A stretch of 64,000 nucleotides of DNA from a bacterium (GTDB lineage: Bacteria > JAGOBX01): assembly GCA_029551925.1 (NCBI GenBank), contig JAKPEO010000030.1:19063-83062 (forward strand), written 5' to 3'. A program made the position numbers and the translations under genes. The notes under the pieces are model-generated. The model was not told where the DNA came from. It ran no database searches and saw only the letters and a list, made by a program, of their open reading frames with translations. Each line of letters begins with the position of its first letter. Position 1 is the first letter of the stretch. Positions 45,270-54,397 of this stretch are shown here, piece by piece.

Positions 45270-46644
45270 CTATTATCACATCCTTAATTCTAATATGCGG
45301 GCCGCCATCACTTACAGGCAGCGGCGATTGCCCGGCTTTACCGCAGCCGCCTAATCCGCCGTGCAATTGCAAATCATTGCCAAACATATCAATATTTTTC
45401 AATGTTTCAAATACATTGCCGGTTAAAATTACATCTCTTAATGGTTTAGTAATTTTTCCGTTTTTTATTTCGTATGCTTCTTCTGATGAAAAAGTGAACA
45501 TTTCAGTATTAGTCATTCCGCCGAGCGCGCCTTTAGCATAAATACCGTAATCAGTAGCGGTGATAATTTCTTCCGGCGAATATTTGCCTTTATCCATATA
45601 TGTATTAGACATACGCACAATAGGTTCATAACTATAGTTTATTGCGCGGCTGTGGCCTGTCAATTCCTCATTCATTTTTTTAGCGGTCTCGCGCGAATGC
45701 AGACGCCCTGTCAATATTCCGTTTTTTATTAAATACACTTTTTTTGCAGCGACGCCTTCGGAATCATATTGATATGTCCCCGCAAGATTCGGAATAGTCG
45801 GGTCGTCGATAATATTCAATTCCTCGCTGCCAAAACGCCTGCCTATTTTCATAATCTTTTGCAATTGCGGATTTTCATAGATAAAATCCGCTTCGCTTAA
45901 ATGACCAAACGCCTCATGCGTAAATACGCCGCAAAGTATCGGGTCTATAATTACTGTATATTTTCCGGGTTTAACCGGCTCCGCTTTTAATAATCGCAAT
46001 GCTCGTTCTTTTATCTCTTCGCAATATTTTTCTCTATTAAGAATATTTTGAGAAAAACCATTATAATCGCCGATAGTAGAATAACCGGTCTGGACATTTG
46101 CTCCGTCTCGCGCTATCGCAGTAAGAGAAATTCCGCAAAATACTGAATCAGAATAAATCTCACTGCCCTCTGTATTTAAAAATATAGTTTTTTTCAATAA
46201 ATCTCTATATCGCACGCTCGAACTTTGTATATTCTTATTCGCTATTATTAAATCATTATATTTTTTACAAACTTCAAATTTATCTGTTAATGAATAACTA
46301 AATGGATTATCATCTGGAATCATTATCATATGCGCTTGGATTGGATTAATATAACATATATTGATTTTTTCGCGTTTTACTAATTTAGATTGCTCAAATG
46401 TTTTTTTATAATATTCTTCTAAATTATCGAGGTTATTAAACGAAACAAAGCCCCAACCATAATCAGATAATATTCTACAACTACCACCTAAATTTTCAGA
46501 AGTCTTCGCATCTTCTACTTCTTTGCCTATTATTCCGATTGTCGTTGAAGTATACTCTTCAATTCTAATTTCAGCGTATCGCACATTTTTAAAATTTAAA
46601 ATCTTTTTGGAAATATCAATATATTTTTCTAATGTTTTTTTCAT
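45259..46644 (-). CDS. tldD: TldD metalloprotease catalytic subunit
   Basis: A 461-aa TldD with the metal-binding HEAFGHLSEAD motif (HExxxH), the ENPQLQKIMKIGRRFG segment and the C-terminal GGLGGCGKAGQSPLPVSDGGPHI tail. It supplies the active site of the TldD/TldE protease. It is the first gene of a tldD-tldE-pgeF run on the minus strand. No candidate peptide-natural-product precursor gene was seen next to it. Confidence 0.95.
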   Translation of the reverse strand: MKKTLEKYIDISKKILNFKNVRYAEIRIEEYTSTTIGIIGKEVEDAKTSENLGGSCRILSDYGWGFVSFNNLDNLEEYYKKTFEQSKLVKREKINICYINPIQAHMIMIPDDNPFSYSLTDKFEVCKKYNDLIIANKNIQSSSVRYRDLLKKTIFLNTEGSEIYSDSVFCGISLTAIARDGANVQTGYSTIGDYNGFSQNILNREKYCEEIKERALRLLKAEPVKPGKYTVIIDPILCGVFTHEAFGHLSEADFIYENPQLQKIMKIGRRFGSEELNIIDDPTIPNLAGTYQYDSEGVAAKKVYLIKNGILTGRLHSRETAKKMNEELTGHSRAINYSYEPIVRMSNTYMDKGKYSPEEIITATDYGIYAKGALGGMTNTEMFTFSSEEAYEIKNGKITKPLRDVILTGNVFETLKNIDMFGNDLQLHGGLGGCGKAGQSPLPVSDGGPHIRIKDVIIGGK

Positions 46645-46680
46645 TTAACTTTAACCCGCTTCAAATATGTTTTTATAAAA

Positions 46681-46784
46681 AAAAAATAGGGATTATCTAA
46701 TTTTTTTAATACTTTTATCACTACGTTATTCATCAATAATTTCTGCGCAAATAATTATTAAAAATTAGATAATCCCTATTTTTT
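46681..46784. repeat. 104-base element with 25-bp perfect terminal inverted repeats
   Basis: Arms 46681-46705 and 46760-46784 are exact reverse complements and enclose 54 bases with no gene. On the minus strand the second arm runs into a T10 tract, so the structure can act as a terminator for the gene at 46809-47264. A stem this long with a large loop is also compatible with a small mobile (MITE-like) element. Confidence 0.8.
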
Positions 46785-46808
46785 AACTACTATATTCAAT
46801 AAAAAAAA

Positions 46809-47264
46809 TTACATTTCTTCTTCTTCTTCAGCAGCTGCTTTTTTCTTTTTGCCTTTCCCTTTTGGTTCTGGTTCGGGTAATGCGCTCTGATCTTTTACCG
46901 CGCCTTTTGGCACATTAAAAAATTCGCCTTTTTTATCATTTACTTTTACTTTGCCATTAAAATCAACATCTACTTTCACGCATTTTGTATCTTCGATTTT
47001 CACTTGAACTATATATTTTCCGCCTTTTTTAGTATATTTTAGTTCTGCTTTAAACGGCTCTGCATCTGAATATTTCGACGATACTTCCTGAACTGCAGCA
47101 TTAATAGCATCAATCATTGTCATTTCAGCTTTCCATGCTGCGCCAGCGCTCTTACCTTTTGGCGCCGCTTTCTTCGCCGGCTGTCCTTTTTCTTTTGGCT
47201 GCGCATTTACATTTGAATAAATACACAAACAGCACACTAAAATTAAAATTAATAACTTTTTCAT
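46809..47264 (-). CDS. Small secreted protein with Lys-rich segments and a poly-Glu end, unknown
   Basis: A 151-aa protein with a signal peptide (MKKLLILILVCCLCIYSNVNAQ). A compact middle (about 50-115) resembles a PepSY-like alpha/beta fold (ELKYTKKGGKYIVQVKIED), but that is a weak impression. It is flanked by Lys/Ala/Gly/Pro-rich linkers and ends in KGKGKKKKAAAEEEEEM. The start has AGAGGTG. It follows serA by 23 bases and is followed by the long inverted repeat. Confidence 0.75.
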   Translation of the reverse strand: MKKLLILILVCCLCIYSNVNAQPKEKGQPAKKAAPKGKSAGAAWKAEMTMIDAINAAVQEVSSKYSDAEPFKAELKYTKKGGKYIVQVKIEDTKCVKVDVDFNGKVKVNDKKGEFFNVPKGAVKDQSALPEPEPKGKGKKKKAAAEEEEEM

Positions 47265-47287
47265 AAAAAAACACCTCTTATAAAAAA

Positions 47288-48235
47288 TTAAAATTTATTC
47301 ACTGCATTAATAATTTCTTTTTTCTCAATATACGCTTTTATTTGATTTGCAATCATTACGCCTACATTATCCTGCGCTTCTTCTGTTGACGCGCCGATAT
47401 GCGGAGTTAATATAGTATTCGGCGCTGATAACAGCGGATTATCCGGCTGGCACGGCTCTACTGAAAATACATCTACGCCAGCCCCCGCAACTTTTCCTGA
47501 TTCTAATGCGGCTTTTAAATCTGCTTCATTCACAATTCCGCCGCGCGCACAATTTATAATACGTACGCCATTTTTCATTTTTGCTATTGTTGAAGCATTT
47601 ATCATATTTTTAGTTTTATCATTAGCAGGCACATGCAGTGAAATATAATCAGATTTCGCATATAATTCGTCTAATTCTACTTTTGTCACGCCATATTCTT
47701 TAAAACTTTCATCTGTTAAAATCGGGTCATAACCAATAACCTTCATGCCTATTGCTTTTGCCATCTTCGCTAAATCAGAACCGATACGGCCTAAACCGAT
47801 TATTCCTAATGTCTTATCTTTTAATTCTGTGCCTTCAAATGCTTTTTTTTCCCATTTACCAGCGCGCATTGACGCATCAGCATAATTCAATTTCCGCGCT
47901 AATGCAAACATCATTCCCATAACAAGTTCAGCAACCGCATGACTATTGCCGCCCGGCGTGTTTTCTACATAAATCCCTCGTTCTGTCGCTGCTTTAACAT
48001 CAATATTATCCACGCCTGCGCCTGCGCGACCAATAATTTTTAATTTTTTACCATAATCAATAACTTCTTTCGTAACCTTCGTAGCACTGCGCACTATCAA
48101 AAAATCATAATCGCCAATAATCTTCAATAAATCATCTGCTTTAATAGATTTTCTAATATCACATTCTAACCCAGCAATTGATTCTAATATTTTTTGTGCT
48201 TCCGACGCTATACCATCTGCCACCAATAATTTCAT
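47288..48235 (-). CDS. serA: D-3-phosphoglycerate dehydrogenase, short form
   Basis: NAD-dependent D-2-hydroxyacid dehydrogenase of 315 aa, the short class without a C-terminal ACT domain. Features: SATKVTKEVI and GRAGAGVDNID at the substrate side, the Rossmann loop GIIGLGRIGSDLA, the catalytic Arg in NCARGGIVNE, and the His of TPHIGASTEEAQ. It most likely catalyses the first step of serine synthesis, though other 2-hydroxyacids cannot be excluded. No serB/serC is nearby. Confidence 0.88.
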   Translation of the reverse strand: MKLLVADGIASEAQKILESIAGLECDIRKSIKADDLLKIIGDYDFLIVRSATKVTKEVIDYGKKLKIIGRAGAGVDNIDVKAATERGIYVENTPGGNSHAVAELVMGMMFALARKLNYADASMRAGKWEKKAFEGTELKDKTLGIIGLGRIGSDLAKMAKAIGMKVIGYDPILTDESFKEYGVTKVELDELYAKSDYISLHVPANDKTKNMINASTIAKMKNGVRIINCARGGIVNEADLKAALESGKVAGAGVDVFSVEPCQPDNPLLSAPNTILTPHIGASTEEAQDNVGVMIANQIKAYIEKKEIINAVNKF

Positions 48236-48250
48236 AAAATCTCCTCCTAT

Positions 48251-48832
48251 TTATTTTTTATTTTCTAATTTTAACTTTAATGTTTTCACTTCTTCTTCTA
48301 ATTCTTTTATCCGTTTACGCGCTTTAATTTGTTTGCCGATATTGCCTAAATATAAAGAAAACATCACTAATATGCCCATTGATATAAAAATATTAGCTAT
48401 TAATTTCGAATCTGAATACGAACGAGTCGTAATAAAAAAGATAGTGTAGATTGTAAATATTATAGCTGCGTAAAAACTGCCGAGAATTTCATATAAAAAT
48501 GATAAACTTATTAATGGAAAGAAAAATAAGATAAAAAACGGGCTTGCTATTTCGCCTGTGCAATATATAAGCCCTAAAATTAATAAAGAATCAATTGTGC
48601 AAAAAAAATAACCTAAAAATTTATTCTTTATTTTTGAAAAAGGCGCTATCAATACTATCAAACTATAAAGCAACGCTACAATAAAAACATAAAGCAACTT
48701 TTGTGGACGTGTAATAATATCGGGCTGTACTTTTTGTATAATCAACAATACAGCCGCAGAACCAATAACAAGTATCAATCTCATCAAATTAATTACAAAA
48801 ATCAATGGATTTCTTTTTTGTAACATTTCCAT
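48251..48832 (-). CDS. Membrane protein with C-terminal coiled coil, unknown
   Basis: A 193-aa protein with five to six hydrophobic helices (about 12-165) and a charged coiled-coil tail (KARKRIKELEEEVKTLKLKLE). The membrane part resembles the sensory membrane domain of some histidine kinases (SPFFILFFFPLISLSFLYE), but no kinase domain follows. A strong GGAGGG site precedes the ATG. It is 15 bases upstream of serA. Whether it is a truncated sensor or a stand-alone protein cannot be decided. Confidence 0.7.
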   Translation of the reverse strand: MEMLQKRNPLIFVINLMRLILVIGSAAVLLIIQKVQPDIITRPQKLLYVFIVALLYSLIVLIAPFSKIKNKFLGYFFCTIDSLLILGLIYCTGEIASPFFILFFFPLISLSFLYEILGSFYAAIIFTIYTIFFITTRSYSDSKLIANIFISMGILVMFSLYLGNIGKQIKARKRIKELEEEVKTLKLKLENKK

Positions 48833-48937
48833 TTTTTTTCCCTCCGATGATTGAAATTAAATTATTTTATTTATATTTTATTCATATTTTATTCTATTTT
48901 ATTATTAATAAAAGTCAACAAAATTTATTTTTTTAAA

Positions 48938-48966
48938 TTGACAATTGTTTTTCTATATAATATATT
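48938..48966 (+). promoter_or_regulatory. Sigma-70-like promoter for the GT2 gene
   Basis: Perfect TTGACA (48938-48943), a 17-base spacer and TATATT (48961-48966) precede the GT2 ATG (48998) by about 31 bases. This supports the internal start over an upstream one at 48851. Confidence 0.65.
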
Positions 48967-48997
48967 CGCATTATCAAAATCACAGGAATTTATTAAA

Positions 48998-49921
48998 ATG
49001 TTAATTTCAATTATTTTTTCTTTTAGAAATGAACAAGAAAATTTGGGAGAATTAGTCAATCGCTGTCATAATGCGCTGGCAACATTAAATAATATTCAAT
49101 ACGAATTAATTTTTGTAAATGACGCATCAACAGACAAGTCATTAGAAATATTAAGAAATTTACGCGCTAAATATAATATTAAAATCATTAATATGTCTCG
49201 CAGATTCGGCGTATCGCCCTGCATAATCGCCGGTTTAAAATACGCAAAAGGCGAAGCGGTAATTTATATGGACGCTGATTTACAAGACCCGCCGGAATTA
49301 TTGCCAGAATTAATAAAAAAATTTCAAGACGGCTATGATATTGTCCATACTACTCGTTCAAAAAGATTAAAAGAAAATATTTTTAAAATAATATTAACCA
49401 AATATGCTTACAGATTATTGAAACTTATTTCTGATTGCGAATTGCCGGTAGATAGCGGCGATTTTAAATTAATATCACGCAGAGCGCTTACAAAATTTTT
49501 AGAATATCCAGAATACGAACAATTTTTAAAAGGCATAGCGGCAGCCGTAGGTTTCAAACAAACACAAGTTTATTACATAAGACAGCCAAGATTTTCAGGA
49601 AAAACACATTTTCCTCTATTAGGCGGCGGACCAATGAAAGCGTTTTTATATGGCGTATGTTTTTCTGCTATCACACTGCAATTTACAATAATCTTAGCTT
49701 TTGTTTTAGCAATATTATCATTTTTCTGCGCCGCTATTTTTATAATCAGCAAAATTACAAACTTACATTCTATTAATATTTTAAGCGTTTATTATAATTA
49801 TCTTTTCGGCGGACTTCTATTTTTTATTCTCGCCGTCTATGGATTATACTTAAAAAAAATATTTATAAATACCAGCAAACAGCCGGCATATATTATTGAA
49901 AGTTTGGAGGGCTTTGAATAA
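48998..49921 (+). CDS. Family 2 glycosyltransferase (DPM1/ArnC-like)
   Basis: A 307-aa GT2 with ISIIFSFRNEQENL, VNDASTDKS and YMDADLQDPPELLPELI (donor and metal motifs), SRRFGVSPCIIAGLKYAKG and VDSGDFKLISR. Two C-terminal membrane helices follow. The enzyme probably loads a sugar onto a polyprenyl phosphate. The ATG at 48998 is chosen because a promoter lies just upstream and the domain begins there. It converges with the GT-C-like gene at 49928, leaving 6 bases between stops. Confidence 0.9.
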   Translation: MLISIIFSFRNEQENLGELVNRCHNALATLNNIQYELIFVNDASTDKSLEILRNLRAKYNIKIINMSRRFGVSPCIIAGLKYAKGEAVIYMDADLQDPPELLPELIKKFQDGYDIVHTTRSKRLKENIFKIILTKYAYRLLKLISDCELPVDSGDFKLISRRALTKFLEYPEYEQFLKGIAAAVGFKQTQVYYIRQPRFSGKTHFPLLGGGPMKAFLYGVCFSAITLQFTIILAFVLAILSFFCAAIFIISKITNLHSINILSVYYNYLFGGLLFFILAVYGLYLKKIFINTSKQPAYIIESLEGFE

Positions 49922-49927
49922 TTTTTT

Positions 49928-52006
49928 TTATTGAGTCATATAATTTAAAATTTTTTCATAGTATTCTTTGGCAAGTTCTTTTTCCGAAAAATTATCGTCA
50001 GTCAAAATTGTATTTTTTAAAGTCTCTTTTTTAAATGCATCGAAATATTGATAATTTCGCAATTTAAAATCTGCGCTATACATTTTAAATAAATGTTCAT
50101 AAAATCTAAATAAATACCATTTTATAAAGTCATTTTTGAAGTTTTGTGATAAAATTTTTTTTATTCGGCTTTTCAGGAATTGAATACTAACAGAATAATT
50201 AGCATTCAATTCATTTAATTCTATAAAAAATATCTCATTGCCAAATTTATTCAAATAATCATAATTGGCAAAATACTTGTAATACATATAATAATATAAT
50301 ATTTCTTCATTTTGCAAATTATGATTAAAATTAGAAATTATTATTTTTATATCATTTATATTTTTTTTCTTTGAATATGCTGCAATAAATAAAACAGCAA
50401 AAAAATCCGATAATTTTCTATTTTCAATTTCATTAGTTCCTTTGATTTTTTCAAGTATCTGTTGAGGCGAAACTGCGATAATTTTATCTTTTATCTCGGC
50501 GTTAATAATCGTTCCGTGAATATGATAATCGTCAAATATCGCAATATAATTCTTTTTTCTAATATCATTCAAAAAAATTTTTTTTCGAATTTCTAAAAAA
50601 TCTAAAATTTCAAAATCTCCGCGCATAAAAAAATTGCGTTCTACTGAATTTAATGAGAATAATTTTATCCTGTTATTATATCTTTTTATCCGATAATCTT
50701 GCGGACAAATAATTTTCGCAGTTTGAAAAGTTGTATGCCATAACCACGCTATAAAAACCAAACAAAACGCAAATAATAATAAATTAACATTAAATTTCAA
50801 AATCTGTATTTTAAAAATATTTCTAAATATCATAAAAATAACAACCGCAAAAAAACTATAAAAAAACGGATAAATATATCTCAATTTATCAAAATACACA
50901 AAATGAAATTTTTTTTCAATAAACATCGGCAGCGGAAATACGCATTCAATAGGCATCAAAGCAAGGGATATAATTAATGAACCAATGCTAAAAGAAAAAA
51001 ACAAAAAATAAAGTTTTTTTAATATCTGATTTTTTTCAGTTTTATAACTAAAAACTATCAAAAACAATATAAAACCAAATAATAAATGAAATAAATAAAA
51101 ATAAATTTTTGTGTTGAGATAATCATATACAAATTGTGAAGGAAGCAATGACAGCGGCAGATAATATAAATAGCCGCTGATAATTTTTTCTTTTAAAAAA
51201 AATAACATTTCATTAATCGATGAATCTAAAATATTTGGTATAGACAAATAACTCAAAAGTTTTTTAACAGAAAAAAGAATGAATTTAATATTCAAAAATA
51301 ATAATATTATAAAAATACAGCAGCCAGCCAAAATTTTCAAAAGATTATTTTTACAAAATTCTAATATTTTCGATTTATCATAAAATATAAAAAAGCAAAG
51401 AATATTAAAAAGCACAATAAAATAATTGCCTTGAAATAGCAATATCGAAGTTATCGAAAAAGCAACAATATAAAAAAAACTGCCAAATTTTACAGCGCTG
51501 TTTCTCAAAAGCAAACTAACGAAATAAAAATTCATAAAAAATAATACAACATAAAAATCTATATTCCCAGACAAAAAATATGTTGAATATGATAATTGAT
51601 ACGGAATAAAAGCCCAGATAAAAGCTATAAAATAAAAATAAAAATATTTTGGCAGTAGTTTGAAATTATCGAAAGATAATAGTAAAAACAATAATGAAAA
51701 TGACGATATGCAAATCGCCAATATCCTTGCTTGCCAATATCCGTTGCCAAACACATTCGCCCAAATTGAATAAATAGCGCCAATAACATTAGCGCCGAAT
51801 AAACTATGATATTCAGCGTTAAAATAAAAATTAAATATCTGGCTAAATCCGAACCATTCTTTGATAAAATAAAAACTTGAAAATTCTTCTTCAAAATGCA
51901 GATATTGAAATAATGCTTTGCAATTATAGATAATGCAAATTCTAAAAATGCAATAAAAAACCAGCGCAAAAAAAATATGAAAATATTTTTTATTGATTTT
52001 CAGCAT
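49928..52006 (-). CDS. Large polytopic membrane protein, GT-C-like with soluble C-terminal region
   Basis: A 692-aa protein with about 11 membrane spans in the first 430 residues and a hydrophilic C-terminal region of about 250 residues. The first extracytoplasmic loop has the acidic LHFEEEFSSFYF stretch, as in GT-C/PMT-like enzymes. No exact family is recognised. It is downstream of the radical SAM gene by 9 bases, so the minus-strand run aminotransferase, radical SAM, GT-C-like is one operon. Confidence 0.65.
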   Translation of the reverse strand: MLKINKKYFHIFFALVFYCIFRICIIYNCKALFQYLHFEEEFSSFYFIKEWFGFSQIFNFYFNAEYHSLFGANVIGAIYSIWANVFGNGYWQARILAICISSFSLLFLLLSFDNFKLLPKYFYFYFIAFIWAFIPYQLSYSTYFLSGNIDFYVVLFFMNFYFVSLLLRNSAVKFGSFFYIVAFSITSILLFQGNYFIVLFNILCFFIFYDKSKILEFCKNNLLKILAGCCIFIILLFLNIKFILFSVKKLLSYLSIPNILDSSINEMLFFLKEKIISGYLYYLPLSLLPSQFVYDYLNTKIYFYLFHLLFGFILFLIVFSYKTEKNQILKKLYFLFFSFSIGSLIISLALMPIECVFPLPMFIEKKFHFVYFDKLRYIYPFFYSFFAVVIFMIFRNIFKIQILKFNVNLLLFAFCLVFIAWLWHTTFQTAKIICPQDYRIKRYNNRIKLFSLNSVERNFFMRGDFEILDFLEIRKKIFLNDIRKKNYIAIFDDYHIHGTIINAEIKDKIIAVSPQQILEKIKGTNEIENRKLSDFFAVLFIAAYSKKKNINDIKIIISNFNHNLQNEEILYYYMYYKYFANYDYLNKFGNEIFFIELNELNANYSVSIQFLKSRIKKILSQNFKNDFIKWYLFRFYEHLFKMYSADFKLRNYQYFDAFKKETLKNTILTDDNFSEKELAKEYYEKILNYMTQ

Positions 52007-52015
52007 AATAAATTA

Positions 52016-53023
52016 TCAACTAAAACTTTTGATATTTTCAAATAATGATTTTAGATTAAAACTTACAATCTCATTAATTTCAGGCCAAGCGGTAAAACAG
52101 CCATTGCATTGAAATTGCGGCATATTTTTCATTGCATTGATATAACCGCATTCTTTGCCTGACAACCAATTATCTTGTTTGAAAATCATCGGATTACACG
52201 GCGCTATTTTGCCGTCCGGTAAAATAGTGGCAAATAATCTTCCGGCAAATTTGCATTGTTTAAATTGTTCGCCAGACGCTATCGTTTTTAAATAATATGT
52301 CGAATACGCTATTTTATAACCTTGTCTTTTTTTAGCGATTAAATAATTATAAGTTTTTTTGATAATCTCTTTTTCTAATAGCAAATCAATAATTTTAGTT
52401 GACGGGCAAAGCGGAAAACTCTCTACCGGCTGAAACATTGCGGTCATATTATTTTTTTTAGAAAACTCCAAAATAAAATCGAGTTTGTCATAATTATGAG
52501 AGTTTATCACTGTATTAGTGGCGACATCTATTTTATTTTTTCTACATAATTCAATGCCTTCGATAACTTTCTGAAATACGCCGGGAACCGTGTTTTTATC
52601 GTGAGTTTCTTCATCTCCGTCTAAACTAAAAATTACCAAATCTATATTTTTTATATCTTGCAATCGTTCTTTGAATAATACGCCATTAGTGATAATATTA
52701 CAAAAAATCTTTTTTTTCTTTAAATATTCAATAATTTTCGGCAAATCATCAATTAACAGCGGCTCGCCGCCGACTATCGAAATTTTACGCATACCATAAT
52801 AAATCAATTCATCGAGCAGCCGATATATTTCTGAAATATCTAATTCTGCTGACTGTTTGGACGGATAATCGCAATATCTGCATCGTAAATTGCATCTGAA
52901 TGTTATTACATATTGGACATACAGCGGATAGCATTTGCTTTTAAATATATGCGCATTCAAAATCCGCCAAAAATCTACGCAGCGCTGCGGTAATTTATCA
53001 ATCGCAAAAAATTTATTTTTCAT
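52016..53023 (-). CDS. Radical SAM protein with SPASM-like C-terminal cluster
   Basis: A 335-aa radical SAM enzyme. The [4Fe-4S]-SAM motif is CNLRCRYCDYP, followed by the SAM-binding SIVGGEPLL. The C-terminal Cys residues (CKFAGRLF, APCNPM, KECGY, CNGCF) form a SPASM-like region that may bind extra clusters. Related proteins sit in polysaccharide clusters and in peptide-modification systems; here the glycan context is stronger. It overlaps the aminotransferase gene by 11 bases. Confidence 0.88.
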   Translation of the reverse strand: MKNKFFAIDKLPQRCVDFWRILNAHIFKSKCYPLYVQYVITFRCNLRCRYCDYPSKQSAELDISEIYRLLDELIYYGMRKISIVGGEPLLIDDLPKIIEYLKKKKIFCNIITNGVLFKERLQDIKNIDLVIFSLDGDEETHDKNTVPGVFQKVIEGIELCRKNKIDVATNTVINSHNYDKLDFILEFSKKNNMTAMFQPVESFPLCPSTKIIDLLLEKEIIKKTYNYLIAKKRQGYKIAYSTYYLKTIASGEQFKQCKFAGRLFATILPDGKIAPCNPMIFKQDNWLSGKECGYINAMKNMPQFQCNGCFTAWPEINEIVSFNLKSLFENIKSFS

Positions 53024-54314
53024 AATTTTTCAAAAAAAATTCTAAACTTTTTTTCAAATGTTTTAATTGTTCAGCTGACATTTCTGCAAATGTCGGCAAT
53101 AATAAATAATGATTGTATATTTTTTCCGCTGTTTTGCAATCATAAATTGCAAATTCTTTAAAACACTCTTCTGCGCTGCACAGCGGCAGCGCACTCAATG
53201 ATGTTTCTATATTACAATCTAAAAAATACTGCATCGCTTGGATTTGAGAATGAGTAAATAGCGGTATTCGCCAATACACATTTTGCGTATCACTATTTTC
53301 ATTAGGAAAATATTTGGTTATACCTTCTATTTTTTTTAATTCTTGAAAAATCAAACATAATTTATTGTTTATATCGTTTAGTTCCTTTAAATTATTCAAT
53401 CCCAATTCCGCTTGAAAATCTGTAAAATAAAATAATAATTCTTTTTTGATTTTTGCGTATCTCTCGACTTTTTTAAAACCCAATAATACGCCTATATTAC
53501 CGGTTTGAATAATATATAATAATCTCGGACTTATGCTGTTCAATACGCTGTAAAAATAAAAAGTAAAATAAGAATACACTATCGGCAAATTTAAAAATTT
53601 ATGTAGTAAAATTTTTAGTGATATAACTAAAAATGGTAACCGTTTTGGCTTCTGCAATTCTTCGCGCGCTTGCATTTTGATTTTTTCTAATATCTCAATA
53701 TTATCAGAAATCAACATACCGCCGAATAATGCGCTTAATGTCTTAAAAGACGAACAACTATATATTCCGAAATCACCGAGAGTTCCGATTTTTTTATTTT
53801 TATATTGCGCGCCTAATGCTTGCGAAAAATCTTCTATTATTATTAATTTATTCTTTTTAGCGAATTCGATTACTCTATCCAAATTTTCAGGAATAAAACC
53901 GTATAAATAAGTTATCAAAATCGCGCGAGTATTTTTACTGATATTTTTCTCTAATGCCTCAATAGAAAAATTCAAGGTTTTAATATCCATATCAACAAAT
54001 CGTGGTCGAAGATTATTGCACAATATCATATTCACAATATCCGCAATAGTAATAGATGTCATCAAAATTTCTGAATTTTCTGGAAATTTTAGATTTTTCA
54101 ATAGATAATACAACGCTATTCTTGCGCTCGGCAAAGCGCAAGATTTTTTAGCGCCACAATATTTTGCAAATTGCTGTTCAAATTCCAAAACTTTATCTGA
54201 ATTATTAAAATTGCCAATTAATATTTTAGGCAGAGTTTTTATAATATTAGATACTTTATAATATGTCTGCGATGCAGGTATTTTCCGATAACTCAAAATA
54301 TTCTGCAATTTCAT
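53013..54314 (-). CDS. DegT/DnrJ/EryC1/StrS-family aminotransferase-like protein
   Basis: A 433-aa PLP enzyme of the sugar-aminotransferase family. The fold markers are CGAKKSCALPSARIALYYLLKNL, the cofactor Asp in IIIEDFSQALGAQYKNKK and SSFKTLSALFGGML, where Lys is the Schiff-base residue. It should transaminate a nucleotide-linked keto sugar. Partners may be the FlaA1-like dehydratase elsewhere and the radical SAM enzyme next to it. It is divergent from the B12-type radical SAM gene at 54398. Confidence 0.85.
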   Translation of the reverse strand: MKLQNILSYRKIPASQTYYKVSNIIKTLPKILIGNFNNSDKVLEFEQQFAKYCGAKKSCALPSARIALYYLLKNLKFPENSEILMTSITIADIVNMILCNNLRPRFVDMDIKTLNFSIEALEKNISKNTRAILITYLYGFIPENLDRVIEFAKKNKLIIIEDFSQALGAQYKNKKIGTLGDFGIYSCSSFKTLSALFGGMLISDNIEILEKIKMQAREELQKPKRLPFLVISLKILLHKFLNLPIVYSYFTFYFYSVLNSISPRLLYIIQTGNIGVLLGFKKVERYAKIKKELLFYFTDFQAELGLNNLKELNDINNKLCLIFQELKKIEGITKYFPNENSDTQNVYWRIPLFTHSQIQAMQYFLDCNIETSLSALPLCSAEECFKEFAIYDCKTAEKIYNHYLLLPTFAEMSAEQLKHLKKSLEFFLKNYEK

Positions 54315-54397
54315 AATTTCAAAAAAATCTTGATTATTAATTTTTTTTATATTATAAATTTTTATTGATTATTTTATTTAAATTTTGAAGTTTTACA

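Noticed and set aside
43941..46644. TldD/TldE as part of a ribosomally made peptide cluster
   Set aside because: No precursor-like small gene, transporter or modifying enzyme is adjacent; the pair looks like the housekeeping form.
48851..48997. N-terminal extension of the GT2 gene to 48851
   Set aside because: The extra 49 codons cover the promoter (TTGACA/TATATT) and precede the conserved GT2 start at ATG 48998.
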